Source of the DNA: Nymphaea colorata
Lineage: Eukaryota; Streptophyta; Magnoliopsida; Nymphaeales; Nymphaeaceae
DNA length: 64,000 bases
Assembly (NCBI RefSeq): GCF_008831285.2
Contig: NC_045147.1
Span: forward strand, 21,158,981-21,222,980
Direction: 5' to 3'
The translations under genes and the position numbers were made by a program. Below, one piece after another: positions 55,151 through 64,000 of this stretch; the stretch's first letter is position 1; each line of letters begins with the position of its first letter. Below the pieces are notes generated by a model. That model was given only the letters and a program-made list of their open reading frames with translations, had not been told where the DNA came from and ran no database searches.

Positions 55151-55725
55151 GTCGGTGGAAGTCTCCTCTCTTAAGTCGGTGCTTGTATAGTCGGTGAAAA
55201 GAAAAATAATTAAAAAAGAAAAAATGGAAAACGGTGGAAGCTTCATCCACCGACCTCCTCTCCCTATAAATAGGGATGGAGGGCGTAGCGTGTGTGCATG
55301 AAAAGTGAGTTGCTCACTTGGTGAGCTTGAGCGTAGTGTGTGAAAAAGTGTGTGTGAGTCTTAGTCTATGTGCTCACTTTGTGAGCTTGTGAGGTGTGTG
55401 AAAAAATTGTGAGTTGGGTGTGCTCTATTTGTGAGCTTGTGAGTGTTAGCTCGTGTGTTCACTTCGTGAGCTCGAGCGTTGCAGTTTCAAGTGTGCGCTG
55501 CAAAAGCGTTGGGTGTGTTAGCTCACTGCGTGAGTCGAGGTGAGTTTTCTTAAGTCCTCTTTTGTAATATCCAGTTTGATGAATAAATAGTTTGCTTGTT
55601 CAAGTATACTTTGCCAAGTTATTATTGAGTATCAGTTTGGACGTCGAGACTCTGCTGGATTTTCTCCGTATAAATTCGTGTTTGTAGATGAGTTATATTT
55701 AGGGCCTGCATTACGTTTCCCAACA
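55072..55725 (+). repeat. 3' LTR of the copia element
   Basis: 654 bp, preceded directly by the polypurine tract and followed by the target duplication GAACT. It has the same TATA box (about 55264-55273). Confidence 0.93.
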
Positions 55726-55811
55726 GAACTGACCTATCAAATGACTCAGAAAACTTTACCAAGTGTAAATTTCATTTAGCAAAGAGAGAAAGAAAGAGAG
55801 AGAGAGTTGAT

Positions 55812-56394
55812 TGTTGGTGTATGGAACTTGATCCATACTAAACACTCATTTACAATACCGCGGAGCGATGAGGGAAACCAGGTGGCAATGGCGGAGCTTA
55901 AAGAGCATTTCTATCTCGTTCTTGAATTCTCGCACTCCTTGCTGTGATAGTTGGTTCCCCCGCTTGATGGCAACCTTGGTGCCACCGTCTATCTCACCCC
56001 TGTACACTTTGCCAAAGCCACCAGCCCCAAGGAGCAGTTCATCGTCAAAATTGTTGGTGGCTGCTATCATCTCGGAGAACCTTGTTAGTGTATGGAAGTT
56101 GATCCATATTGGACACTCATTTGCAATACCGCGGACATATATGTCATTTTGTAAGGGCATATATGTCATTTTGTACAAATGCGGGTTTGCCCTAATCCTT
56201 ATGTTTTGAGGATGGCCGCCGGTTGTTGTGTGTCAGTCTGTGTGTTCTTCTAAGAGAGAGAATACAAGAGATCTGTGCGACCGTGGACGTAGGAGATTAT
56301 TGCTCTGAACCACGTAAATCGTTGTCTTCTTCCTTGTTGCTTCTAACCCCCTCTTGAGAGTGTGAGAAGAGAGTTTATTGTGTTGTTCCTAACA
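55812..56394 (+). mobile_element. Small LTR element enclosing an antisense receptor-kinase fragment
   Basis: Flanked by the perfect 5-bp repeat ttgat (55807-55811 and 56395-56399). Order: a 53-bp piece equal to the start of the LTR (TGTTGGTGTATGG to ccgcgga, 55812-55864), then 218 bp of CrRLK1L kinase in minus orientation (55865-56082), then a full LTR-like sequence (56083-56394) that starts TGTTAGTGTATGG and ends TTCCTAACA. The kinase piece covers [11 protein letters not shown], the glycine loop [15 protein letters not shown] and [10 protein letters not shown] and is closest to G12. No primer-binding site, polypurine tract or pol is present. It is either a captured gene fragment or the result of rearrangement at a solo LTR. 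Confidence 0.75.
55865..56082 (-). pseudogene. CrRLK1L kinase N-lobe fragment inside the LTR element
   Basis: About 72 codons with no stop, from [18 protein letters not shown] through the glycine loop and the ATP-binding Lys (VAIKRG) to HLVSLIA. It corresponds to 46396-46615 of G12, with a few differences (FKLRHCH in place of SKLRHRH). Both ends are cut sharply by LTR sequence. It has no catalytic loop and cannot be a working kinase. Confidence 0.88.
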
Positions 56395-56399
56395 TTGAT

Positions 56400-57513
56400 T
56401 TGATAGAATGGAAATGCATGACACATTTTGTAGACAATAAGTCCCTTAAATATAAAAGCAAACCACAAAAAAAAAATTAAAAAAATAAGATATACAAGAC
56501 AACAGCAAAAATAACAAAAATGCGAAAGAGCAAGTGAATAAAAAAGTGTCAACTCCAAGGTTAAGTGGAAAACGAGGGGCCATCTTCCCGTCAACCCTTT
56601 TCTTTCTTTCTTTCAGTTTATCTTGGGTGTTTTTCAATTTTTTTGGTATTATATTCATACCTAAAAATTTTGGTAAATTTTAATGGCCACATATACTATT
56701 TTCTTTCGTAGTATTTTTCGTACGAATCAAACTATAAATACAAGTTACGAAGGAGGTTGAGATTTAGAGCAGTCGCCCGAAACCCCTTACCTCATTTAAG
56801 TGGTATTTCGATCACTTGAAGAAAATAACTTGATCAATTTTATTTTTCAACTTAATCCTGCCATCTGGTGCCCTTAAAATTGGAAGCCCAGTCATCCCCA
56901 TTAAATCTGTCATATTAGAAAATAAATGTTCCAAACAAATTAAATACAGAACTAAGAGGGGCTTCCGAAGAATTCCATTCTGCGTAGATAATTTTGTCAG
57001 CAGCATCGAAATTACATTTAAATGTTCCAAGTTGCAGATCAGGAGGAAGACATCTTCAGTCACTACATTCAAGAGAACTTTACTTGAGTCACTTGTTTTT
57101 CTTAAAACTATAGGCTACAGAACAATTAGAAAAATATGGATGTGGAAGGTGGTTGGAGTTTTCCACCACAGACTCCCCACTTGCAAGAGAAGGGGTTTGA
57201 CCCTTTAAATTCAAGTGTGTAGGGGCGGAACTAGAAATTTTTCATTAAGGGAGTATAATTAAAGTTTTTAAATTTTAATTAGAGCCGAAATATCGTTTTT
57301 CAAAATTTTTATATATAACAATTAAAATTTTCTAAGATGTCAATGTATAAATAAAGAAACATTTGAAGATGTCATCCACACCAGCTCATGCGTGGCTCCT
57401 CCGTGATCTCACATGACTTGTAAGTCTGAGATTTTTTATTTTTTTTTTTTTGGTTATACGATTAAGCTCACTCTGTGGGCTTAATCTTTTTTATTTCTTT
57501 GCCGAATATCTGC
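56400..57513. other. Intergenic, no gene recognised
   Basis: AT-rich. A minus-strand open frame at 56812-57072 (86 codons) has no domain I recognise. Low-complexity A/T runs occur at 56460-56500 and 57430-57450. Confidence 0.45.
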
Positions 57514-57714
57514 TCATGACGTCAGCTCTCTTACAGTAGAGCTTACCAGGAGCTTTGGTTATGGTTTGATGAAATCAGGAGATGGAGATATTAGAGGAAT
57601 TCAACGCAGATCAGCGGTTCATGACGCGAGCTCTCTTACAGTGGAGTTCACCAGGAGCTACGGTTCTACTTATGGTTTGATGAGATCAAGAGATGGAGAC
57701 ATTAGAGGATTTCA
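57514..57714. repeat. Imperfect tandem duplication, about 100-bp unit
   Basis: Two copies share catgacg, agctctcttacagt, accaggagct, tatggtttgatga and agatggaga, at about 57514-57617 and 57618-57714. Not obviously coding. Confidence 0.8.
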
Positions 57715-58263
57715 ATATGGATATTAAAAGATCACCAATTGTAGCTTATCGCATCAACGAGACAGAGCGTTTCGTCCTCTGAAACAGCAATAGAGAATCA
57801 AGGGAATCTTCGCAGAAAATTTGCGTGCGACTGTTTATTATTTTGTTTCCATTATACGACAAAAGCTCTCATCTAGGGCGCCAGATATGAACATCTCTGC
57901 CGAACGAGTAGTTATCATCTAGGGCGAAGAAGCTTCCGCTAAGTATTCTTGAATGCTCGGTTCAAGGAAAATGGATCATGCTGCAGACTCGGATCAATAT
58001 ACAATATTAACACTTTATGTTAAGGACCATATTTTAGCAAGTAGCACTACTTGTGTAAATTGAGAAGAGTTGACACAGACAAAGTAAATGAAGGAATGTG
58101 CCTTCAATCATAGGTATACATTGGAATCCGCCACCACCACAAATCTTAATCATATAGAGGTTAGACTAATTCTATTGCTAGTTCCATTAAATGACTTGTC
58201 ATCGATCAATTGTTTAATTCTCTGTCTCTGCCACTGTACCTCGCGAATTCCGATCCAAATCGT
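57715..58263. other. Spacer and 3' flank of G13
   Basis: No gene recognised. It probably includes the G13 3' UTR. Confidence 0.45.
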
Positions 58264-60795
58264 TCACAAAACTGGTGTCATTGTTTGCCTGTTCGTTTCT
58301 CCCGCGTTCTCCTGCAGCCTGAGAGCTAACTCCAAATTCCATAGCACATCGACCATGGAAGGACGCTCTCCTCCCCTGTTCGCCAAGCACCTCTCTGTGA
58401 TCTCCCAGAACTTGCTTAGGCATCCAGCCTCGATCTTCCCCTTCAAGAAGGGATCAATCACCTCCTCGAGCTTGCCCCTACACTGACAGCTTAATGCCCA
58501 CTCCGCTAGGCCAATCTCCCTGGAAGGACGTGACATGTCGACCGCCGGTCGCGCACAAAGAGCCTCCAGCAGCACCACGCCGAACGAGTAGACGTCCGAC
58601 TTCTGCGTGAGCTTCTTCGTCCGGAAGTACTCCGGGTCGAAGTAGCCGAAGGTGCCCTTCACCTCCGTGCTCATGTAAGCGCAATCCACAGACGTGCCCA
58701 TTCTCGATATCCCAAAATCGGAGACCTTCGCTACCCAATTCTGGTCTATCAATATATTGTTGGTCTTCACGTCTCTGTGTACAAGCGTGTACTTTGCTCC
58801 GGTGTGAAGATAGTGCAGCGCCTTGGCGGCACCGATGCAGATCTCAAGCCTCTGCCTCCACGATAGATGTGGCTTGCCGGCACCGTAGAGGTGCTGGCGA
58901 AAAGTTCCTCGATGCATGTAGTCATAGACCAGTATCATCTCGGAGCTATCCTCGCAGAATCCGATCAGGGACACTAAGTGGCAGTGGTAAAGCTTAGAGA
59001 GAATATCAATTTCATTGTGGAACTGGATAATGCCGTGCTGTGAAAGCTCTTCCCCCCTTTTGACGGCAACTCTGATGCCATTGTCGATCACTCCCATGTA
59101 GACCTTGCTAAACCCACCAACCCCAAGGAGAAGAGTGTCGTCAAAGTTGTTGGTAGCCGCGACGATCTCAGAAAATTTGAAGCGCCGGCAGTTGGTGATA
59201 GGGACGCGGTCTGTAAATCCTGCGCCCTTCATGACATGTCTAATGGTTGCTGAAGTTGGATCCGACTTGCCTTTCTTTGGTTGCCTGTAGCTTGATCCGT
59301 TCCTACACAAAGCTCCGTCGTCATGGCTCTCCTTCTCCTTTTCCCTCTTCTTGAGTATCTTGAGCAACACTAAGAAAAGGAACGCACCAATACTAAGCAC
59401 AGCAGCAAAACCACCAATTGCACATAGAATTATGTGGTCATGTTCACCACCATGCCCACCAATAAGATGAAGAAACTTAGTTTCAGATGGTGGTGGTAGT
59501 GTGAAGCTTCGACTGGGTCCAGCAAGGCTATCAAATGTTTTGTTGACCTTGAAGACCTCAAGTCCATTGAGTATTGCATCTGTGTAAAAGGGTTTAATAT
59601 CAGTAACAGGCTGGAGCTCAATTAGCAAACGGCTTTCCTTGCCACTCTGCCCTGGCATTAATACCATGTAATCTTTATACACAGCCACACCAGTGTATGT
59701 GGGAGCTCTGATTTTTTCGCTTGCATAGAGAATCACGTCGAATTCAGGATCCGCCATCATGTTGTTCACATACACGTTGAATACCCTCCGGTTCTCTTTG
59801 TACACCTCCTGTTGAAGCTCACAGAAGTGAAGTCTGATCAAGTAGCGAAATCCATTGTCCACTGTAATGGACCAAGTGAGGTTGTAGTTCAAGTTCAAAG
59901 AGGTATTAAGCTCCATCGAGCGGGCTGTTGCGTATACATCATGCGGAGCAATGTAGTCTGGAACGCAGTAAGAGTAACGAATGAAGACGTTTCCTTCTGC
60001 TCGTTGTGTCTCTCCAAGAGCAGTGCCAAAGATATATCTGGAATCATCAGACCAGGTTCGGAAGAGCCCGGAATCCTCCATCGGTGAGATTGAACTCCCA
60101 CCAACATTCAGCCGTGCAACGGTTTGAAGGACATCATGATCATATATTGGGAGCAGTAGGCCAACGCCAACTGCAACGGAGGAATTAGTGATGCCAGAGT
60201 AGAACAATTGCGGCGAAGAGATGATCTCGATGCCGTTGATGAAGGCGAAGGTGGCACTTGATGATGGGATGAAGGAGAGGGTGAGATTGCCAGAGGAAGG
60301 GATGGTGATGAAGAATTCCTGGATAATGTAAAACTGGTTCAGGGAAGCAGCAGCTATGGTAGGGCTGAAGTTGCGGAGCAGAGTATATGGGCCGGCTTCG
60401 ACGGAGAAGAAGGCATTCTTGGGGTCGAGGCCATGGTAGAAAGAAGGATAGAAGTACAGCCGCAAAAAGTGGCGACCTTCCGATAGCCCAGTGAAGGTGG
60501 TAGTTGAAGCAGAGGTGAAGATGCGGGCGGTCTTGTGGGGAACTTCAGTAGGAAGAAGATTAGTGAGCGTCTCGGCTGCTTCTGCAGGGAAAGAAGATGA
60601 TGGGACAGAGGAAAAAAACTGGGCACTAGAGTCGTTAATCCAGAGACGCTTATCTGCATCTGTGGCATCGGTCGGCGACCCACAATTCACAAGGACGAAG
60701 TCACGGGGCTTGAAGGAATAAGCAGTTGTGTGAGATACCATGAAACAGAGAACACCTCGCAGAAGCAAAGATGCTGCTGAAGACGGCCTCTTCAT
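58264..60795 (-). CDS. G13: divergent CrRLK1L receptor kinase, short-tailed
   Basis: An 843-residue intact frame starting MKRPSSAASLLL (ATG 60793-60795). Signal peptide about 1-26, two malectin-like domains, transmembrane segment (about ILCAIGGFAAVLSIGAFLFL), basic KKREKEKE, kinase from about 550. The glycine loop reads GVGGFSKV (558-565), so the third glycine of GxGxxG is Ser. Lys579 (VAVK), HRD 673-675, DFG 693-695 and [11 protein letters not shown] are present. The protein stops only about 16 residues after the kinase (QTMTPVL) and lacks the tails of classes I and II. It is the most divergent member, with no shared leader module, and is probably an older paralogue at the edge of the array. 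The kinase looks active apart from the loop change. Confidence 0.93.
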   Translation of the reverse strand: MKRPSSAASLLLRGVLCFMVSHTTAYSFKPRDFVLVNCGSPTDATDADKRLWINDSSAQFFSSVPSSSFPAEAAETLTNLLPTEVPHKTARIFTSASTTTFTGLSEGRHFLRLYFYPSFYHGLDPKNAFFSVEAGPYTLLRNFSPTIAAASLNQFYIIQEFFITIPSSGNLTLSFIPSSSATFAFINGIEIISSPQLFYSGITNSSVAVGVGLLLPIYDHDVLQTVARLNVGGSSISPMEDSGLFRTWSDDSRYIFGTALGETQRAEGNVFIRYSYCVPDYIAPHDVYATARSMELNTSLNLNYNLTWSITVDNGFRYLIRLHFCELQQEVYKENRRVFNVYVNNMMADPEFDVILYASEKIRAPTYTGVAVYKDYMVLMPGQSGKESRLLIELQPVTDIKPFYTDAILNGLEVFKVNKTFDSLAGPSRSFTLPPPSETKFLHLIGGHGGEHDHIILCAIGGFAAVLSIGAFLFLVLLKILKKREKEKESHDDGALCRNGSSYRQPKKGKSDPTSATIRHVMKGAGFTDRVPITNCRRFKFSEIVAATNNFDDTLLLGVGGFSKVYMGVIDNGIRVAVKRGEELSQHGIIQFHNEIDILSKLYHCHLVSLIGFCEDSSEMILVYDYMHRGTFRQHLYGAGKPHLSWRQRLEICIGAAKALHYLHTGAKYTLVHRDVKTNNILIDQNWVAKVSDFGISRMGTSVDCAYMSTEVKGTFGYFDPEYFRTKKLTQKSDVYSFGVVLLEALCARPAVDMSRPSREIGLAEWALSCQCRGKLEEVIDPFLKGKIEAGCLSKFWEITERCLANRGGERPSMVDVLWNLELALRLQENAGETNRQTMTPVL

Positions 60796-63240
60796 CAGGC
60801 TGAGCAGATACGAAAGCAGATTTCTTCGTCACTTTAATATTGAGAGATCTCTTAGCATTCCTAAAAGCAGGGAGAAGAAAAGGTAGGGAAGTGGTCAAAG
60901 ATAATTGTGAGAGATTCTGGACAATTTCTCTCGTCGATCATTTTCGATGCATTTAATTGAACTGTCAATCGAAGGGAATATCCCGGTCTGGTCGTCACCG
61001 GAAAGCATAGTTGCCTTCTGGCCAACGGCACCATGCTTAGCCCTTTTAAGCTCTGTGGTCAAAAATGACTTCCGAAGTGAGCATCGAAAAGAAGGGATTG
61101 AAAGTGATCATCTTAGCCAGTAGCTTAGATTATAAACGACATCAATTTTGACTAAAAGTTGGGGATTTAGATTGCTGAAGGATGATGTTCGGAGACGATT
61201 TAAAAAGAAGAGAGTTTTTGGAGATTACATATAAAAACATAAAGCACATTATCAAAGATTTACATACTTGCGGTCTCCATGCTGGAGAAGGCAAGAAACA
61301 AAAACATATATATGATTCGTCGATGCATAGACATTACCCATCAAGCAGATCTAAAAATCAGTTGATTCACATTTTCCAGCTTACAAATTTCATTTTCCTA
61401 TCATGAAAGGTGATTTCGTGCTACTTTTATTTTGATAGAAAGTCAAGGAAAAACAGCGATTAGGAGGATGAGAAATGTTTTTTTTTTTTTTTAAATTAAG
61501 ACCATCCAATATTTGAAGTATTTTCTCGAAGATAATGCACTAAGAATGACCTTGGAAACGTACAAATGAAGTCGAGGATATATATAGTTGAAGAGTCAAA
61601 AAACATATGAGGTTCGGAGGACTTGGAGCAGGGCAGCCTCATAAGTCATAAATCAACTTTTATTTTTCTTTCCAAAATTATGGATTTGTTGATTTGGATG
61701 TATGAAAAATATTAAAATTTTATCGAAGCCCAGAAGCGATAAAATCTTATCTAAGCATCGAAAAAAGCTAGTGGAAGTAGTGTTTTATGTAGATTCCACA
61801 TACGCAGAAAGGGAAAGTGATCGTTGACGCAGATGAGCAGAGTAGATGGAGAACTTAGAATACCAGAAAGCTAGAAAACTTTTCCAGGACATTCATTCAC
61901 GTGTCAGCTTCGTCTTTCCTTTTCCATATGTACAAACGGAAAGTCGCTTATCAGATCCACATCCCGTCTTACTTTGCATTGACAAGTACAACTTAGTGGA
62001 AAGATCGAAGATCCAACTCTCCAGATTCCGGCATCGAGGATGAAAATTCCGAGGAAAGAAGGTAGTCTTCGTTGAAGTAGACACGAATTCTTCACCGTCC
62101 GATAAGTATTTCGATGTTCGCAGATGTTAGGGTTTGCAACGTAAGGTTCTCGGAAGGCCTTTCAGACGTGGAATTTGTGCGCGAGAGTTTTTGCGAGGCA
62201 GATTTCGCTCTCAGGTTTTAATGGGGGCGCGCGAGAGTGTGCATGTGGGCAGTTGGCCGGTGCTATCGGCTGGCAATGTTTGCCTAGAGCTTGTAGTTCA
62301 GGCCACGAAGTGAAAGGAAGAGTATGGAGGAGCAGTTCCGACCTCCGGAGTCATGCAGCGGTCCACCATTCATCCCCTCCTTCCTGTTTGTCCATCCAAG
62401 CCCTTTCTCCGAAGTATCCACCATGAACCTCTCCTTCCTTTCTCTCAGCGACGGATCCAAGGGCGGCCGGCAAAAAAAATGTCTTTCTTAAATTTACATG
62501 TAAACTTTATGTAAACTTTACAAAATTTCATGTAGCAGATGCAGGCCTGGCCTGGCCTGGCCTTGCCACCATTGTTCTTCAGCAACAGGAGGACGATCTC
62601 TCATCTATACAAACCATTCTTTTTCCATTGTTTTGTTGACAATTTTTAAAGTTCAGCTGCAATTTTTTCGCACTTAATTATTACTAATCGACTTTGGGAC
62701 ACGAAGGGATGAGCCCAAACAGTTTGGGTCGCATGGACAGAAACTCGACCTTAATATTCTAATCGTATTGCCATCACCATTCAAATGAAACTTGTTCAAC
62801 TCCCGACTCGAGAAGCATCTACTTTAAACATGTAATATCGTGATTCCAGTTTCCCTTCACCATAACGCGTCTTATATTCAGAGTCAACCTGTCTGGGCGT
62901 AAAAGGAACAGGAGATAAGGGTAGACATTGGGCCATGCATAACCAGACCAGACTGCACCACCCATCTTGAAACCAGCAAGACAAGAATCTACTCAGATCA
63001 AGTTTAACAAGCAACAGCTATTCAAAAACTTTGATCAGCATTATACCCACTTGGAACAAAGGCAACACAAGATTGATGGGGAGCAACCCAGATACATTGT
63101 CAAAAATGAAACAAAGCGTAGCACCAAAAACTAGTTACTGGTCACAATGGTGAGCTGCAACGAAAAATGCAGAACTAACATGCTCAGCTTGCTCCATCAC
63201 CATGCCAAAAAATAATTGAGGACAACAGCAGCTGTGCTCG
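60796..63240. other. Upstream of G13 and gene-free spacer
   Basis: The first few hundred bases probably hold the G13 promoter; the leader module of the other copies is not found. Poly-T run near 61478-61492. The words ggcctggcctggcctggcc (about 62546-62564) form a short tandem repeat. No coding domain was recognised. Confidence 0.5.
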
Positions 63241-63522
63241 TCACCTTTCATCTGATTTCACCGGCACACCCTTATATAGTTGTACCCGATCCCTGAGGGC
63301 ATCCCTCCGAGGCCGTGCTACCTTGTTATTTGGATCAAAGAGAAGAGCTTCCTCAAATGCCTTGAGAGCAGCCTTTAGATCTTTCTTCTTCTCATACGCA
63401 TCCCCTAAGTTGTTCCATGCTGTGACATAGCCAGGTTGAAGTTTTACAGCTTTCTCGAACTGAGCAACACCCTTCTCAAGTTTACCATCACGAGAGTAGC
63501 TGACCCCAAGTGCATTATGTAC
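63241..63522 (-). CDS. PYG7: Last exon of a TPR-repeat protein gene, probably PYG7-like
   Basis: Partial gene. The exon starts after an acceptor (CTGCCATTAG) at 63523 and ends at a TGA (63241-63243). It encodes about 93 residues: [19 protein letters not shown], then [20 protein letters not shown] and [11 protein letters not shown], i.e. two tetratricopeptide repeats, and a basic end ([20 protein letters not shown]). This C-terminus resembles what I recall of PYG7, a chloroplast TPR protein needed for photosystem I assembly (relative of cyanobacterial Ycf37). Earlier exons lie to the right, mostly outside the window. It is unrelated to the receptor array and marks its edge. The TPR identity is firm; the PYG7 name is less so. 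Confidence 0.7.
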   Translation of the reverse strand, partial: VHNALGVSYSRDGKLEKGVAQFEKAVKLQPGYVTAWNNLGDAYEKKKDLKAALKAFEEALLFDPNNKVARPRRDALRDRVQLYKGVPVKSDER

Positions 63523-64000
63523 CTAATGGCAGTTTTACAAAATAAGTTTGACACATAAAAATTGAAACTGGTTATGTCACTTTCTATCTCTCTCTCTCTC
63601 ACTCTCTCTCAAGCACATGCATGCATACATGCAGAATGCACATGCAAAGAGCCAAATGAACTACCACAGTGGTTGGAGACTAAGAGGAGGCATTCTATAT
63701 GTTCTTTGGAAGGATAAGAGTCAAACAAGTGAAAGCGACAGTTGCAACAAGATGACAAATTTCAGAAACATCCACAATTTCATAGAACGTCAATGTCAAT
63801 AAGTTAAAACGCGCTTCACAGGCCCCTTCTAAGTAAGGAAACGCCTGCAATAACCACAAGTGCAACAAAAGTGAATAAGATGTAAAATTTATATCCTCAA
63901 CTTATAGAATTGCTGATCTTATGTCCAATGAAAAATTGCCTAAAGTGAATCCGGTTCCAGAAATTAAACAACAAATTCAATCGAAATTTCCAAGAAAACC
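63523..64000 (-). other. Intron sequence of the TPR gene
   Basis: No further exon could be recognised before the window end. It includes a TC-rich tract (63584-63610). Confidence 0.45.

Larger units (their letters stand above)
51594..55725 (+). mobile_element. Ty1/copia LTR retrotransposon lacking RT/RNase H
   Basis: Complete ends: two 654-bp LTRs, each running TG to CA, and a perfect 5-bp target duplication GAACT (51589-51593 and 55726-55730). The primer-binding site TGGTATCAGAGC is at 52250-52261 and the polypurine tract gagggggagat at 55061-55071. The interior holds gag, protease and integrase in copia order, but jumps from the first residues of the reverse-transcriptase region to sequence next to the polypurine tract, so RT and RNase H are deleted. 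The LTRs differ by roughly 15-20 substitutions and two offsetting 12-bp indels by eye, so the insertion is not very recent. It lies in the opposite orientation to the receptor genes. Confidence 0.93.

Noticed and set aside
56812-57072. An 86-codon minus-strand frame as a gene
   Set aside because: No recognisable domain, no paralogue in the window and no clear promoter or partner exon.
1-64000. tRNA, rRNA or microRNA genes
   Set aside because: No cloverleaf or rRNA-like stretch was recognised on reading. tRNA-like words are the primer-binding sites of LTR elements.

Overview
The window is nuclear DNA from a flowering plant. It holds large intergenic spaces, plant Ty1/copia LTR retrotransposons, a hAT-like element, CT/GA-rich 5' leaders, and a dense tandem array of malectin-type receptor-like kinases of the CrRLK1L (FERONIA) family, whose coding regions have no introns. 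The species cannot be named from the sequence alone.

Array (about 2.2-61 kb, every receptor on the minus strand). Reading left to right I number the copies G1-G13. Open, plausibly working copies are G1 (4445-7147), G3 (14097-16796), G5 (20901-23504), G8 (31139-33751, with a 6-residue kinase deletion), G10 (38934-41597) and G13 (58264-60795). G2 (9579-12113) has an open body but has lost its signal peptide and its distal promoter. G4, G6, G7, G9, G11 and G12 are broken or partial. A 218-bp kinase piece is also found inside a small LTR element at 55.8-56.4 kb. Three C-terminal tail classes occur. Class I ends in SQIMNPKGR (G1, G3). Class II ends in MDSRSM (G2, G4, G5, G8, G10, G12). The third is short-tailed (G7, G13). 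Class I and class II alternate in the left part because a two-gene unit of about 10.7 kb was duplicated head to tail, with a junction near 12941.

Around the genes, most copies carry the same upstream module: a conserved leader, a GA/CT microsatellite next to a likely splice donor, and a conserved splice acceptor 13 nt before the ATG. This implies a 5'-UTR intron of about 0.5-0.6 kb. The module is truncated in G2, is absent from G10 and G13, and survives upstream of the dead copy G11.

The array is mosaic. G2 and G5 share about 3.05 kb that looks nearly identical. G8 joins a class I front to a G10-like kinase end. G10 carries a class I patch in its second malectin domain. Transposons mark the breaks: a copia 3' end cuts G4, a copia element with perfect ends but no reverse transcriptase lies at 51594-55725 (TSD GAACT), a solo LTR sits in the leader intron of G12, a hAT-like element lies at 41848-42268, and an LTR element at 55812-56394 (TSD TTGAT) encloses antisense kinase sequence. 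The right edge holds the last exon of an unrelated TPR-protein gene, probably PYG7-like.

In function, CrRLK1L receptors are plasma-membrane kinases that sense RALF peptides and cell-wall pectin with LLG/LRE co-receptors. I infer the cluster supplies diversified FERONIA-like receptors produced by duplication, gene conversion and loss. Nothing here shows an entirely new kind of system. The most unusual items are the kinase-carrying LTR element, the chimeric receptor G8 with its junction deletion, and the promoter-less, signal-less but otherwise preserved G2.
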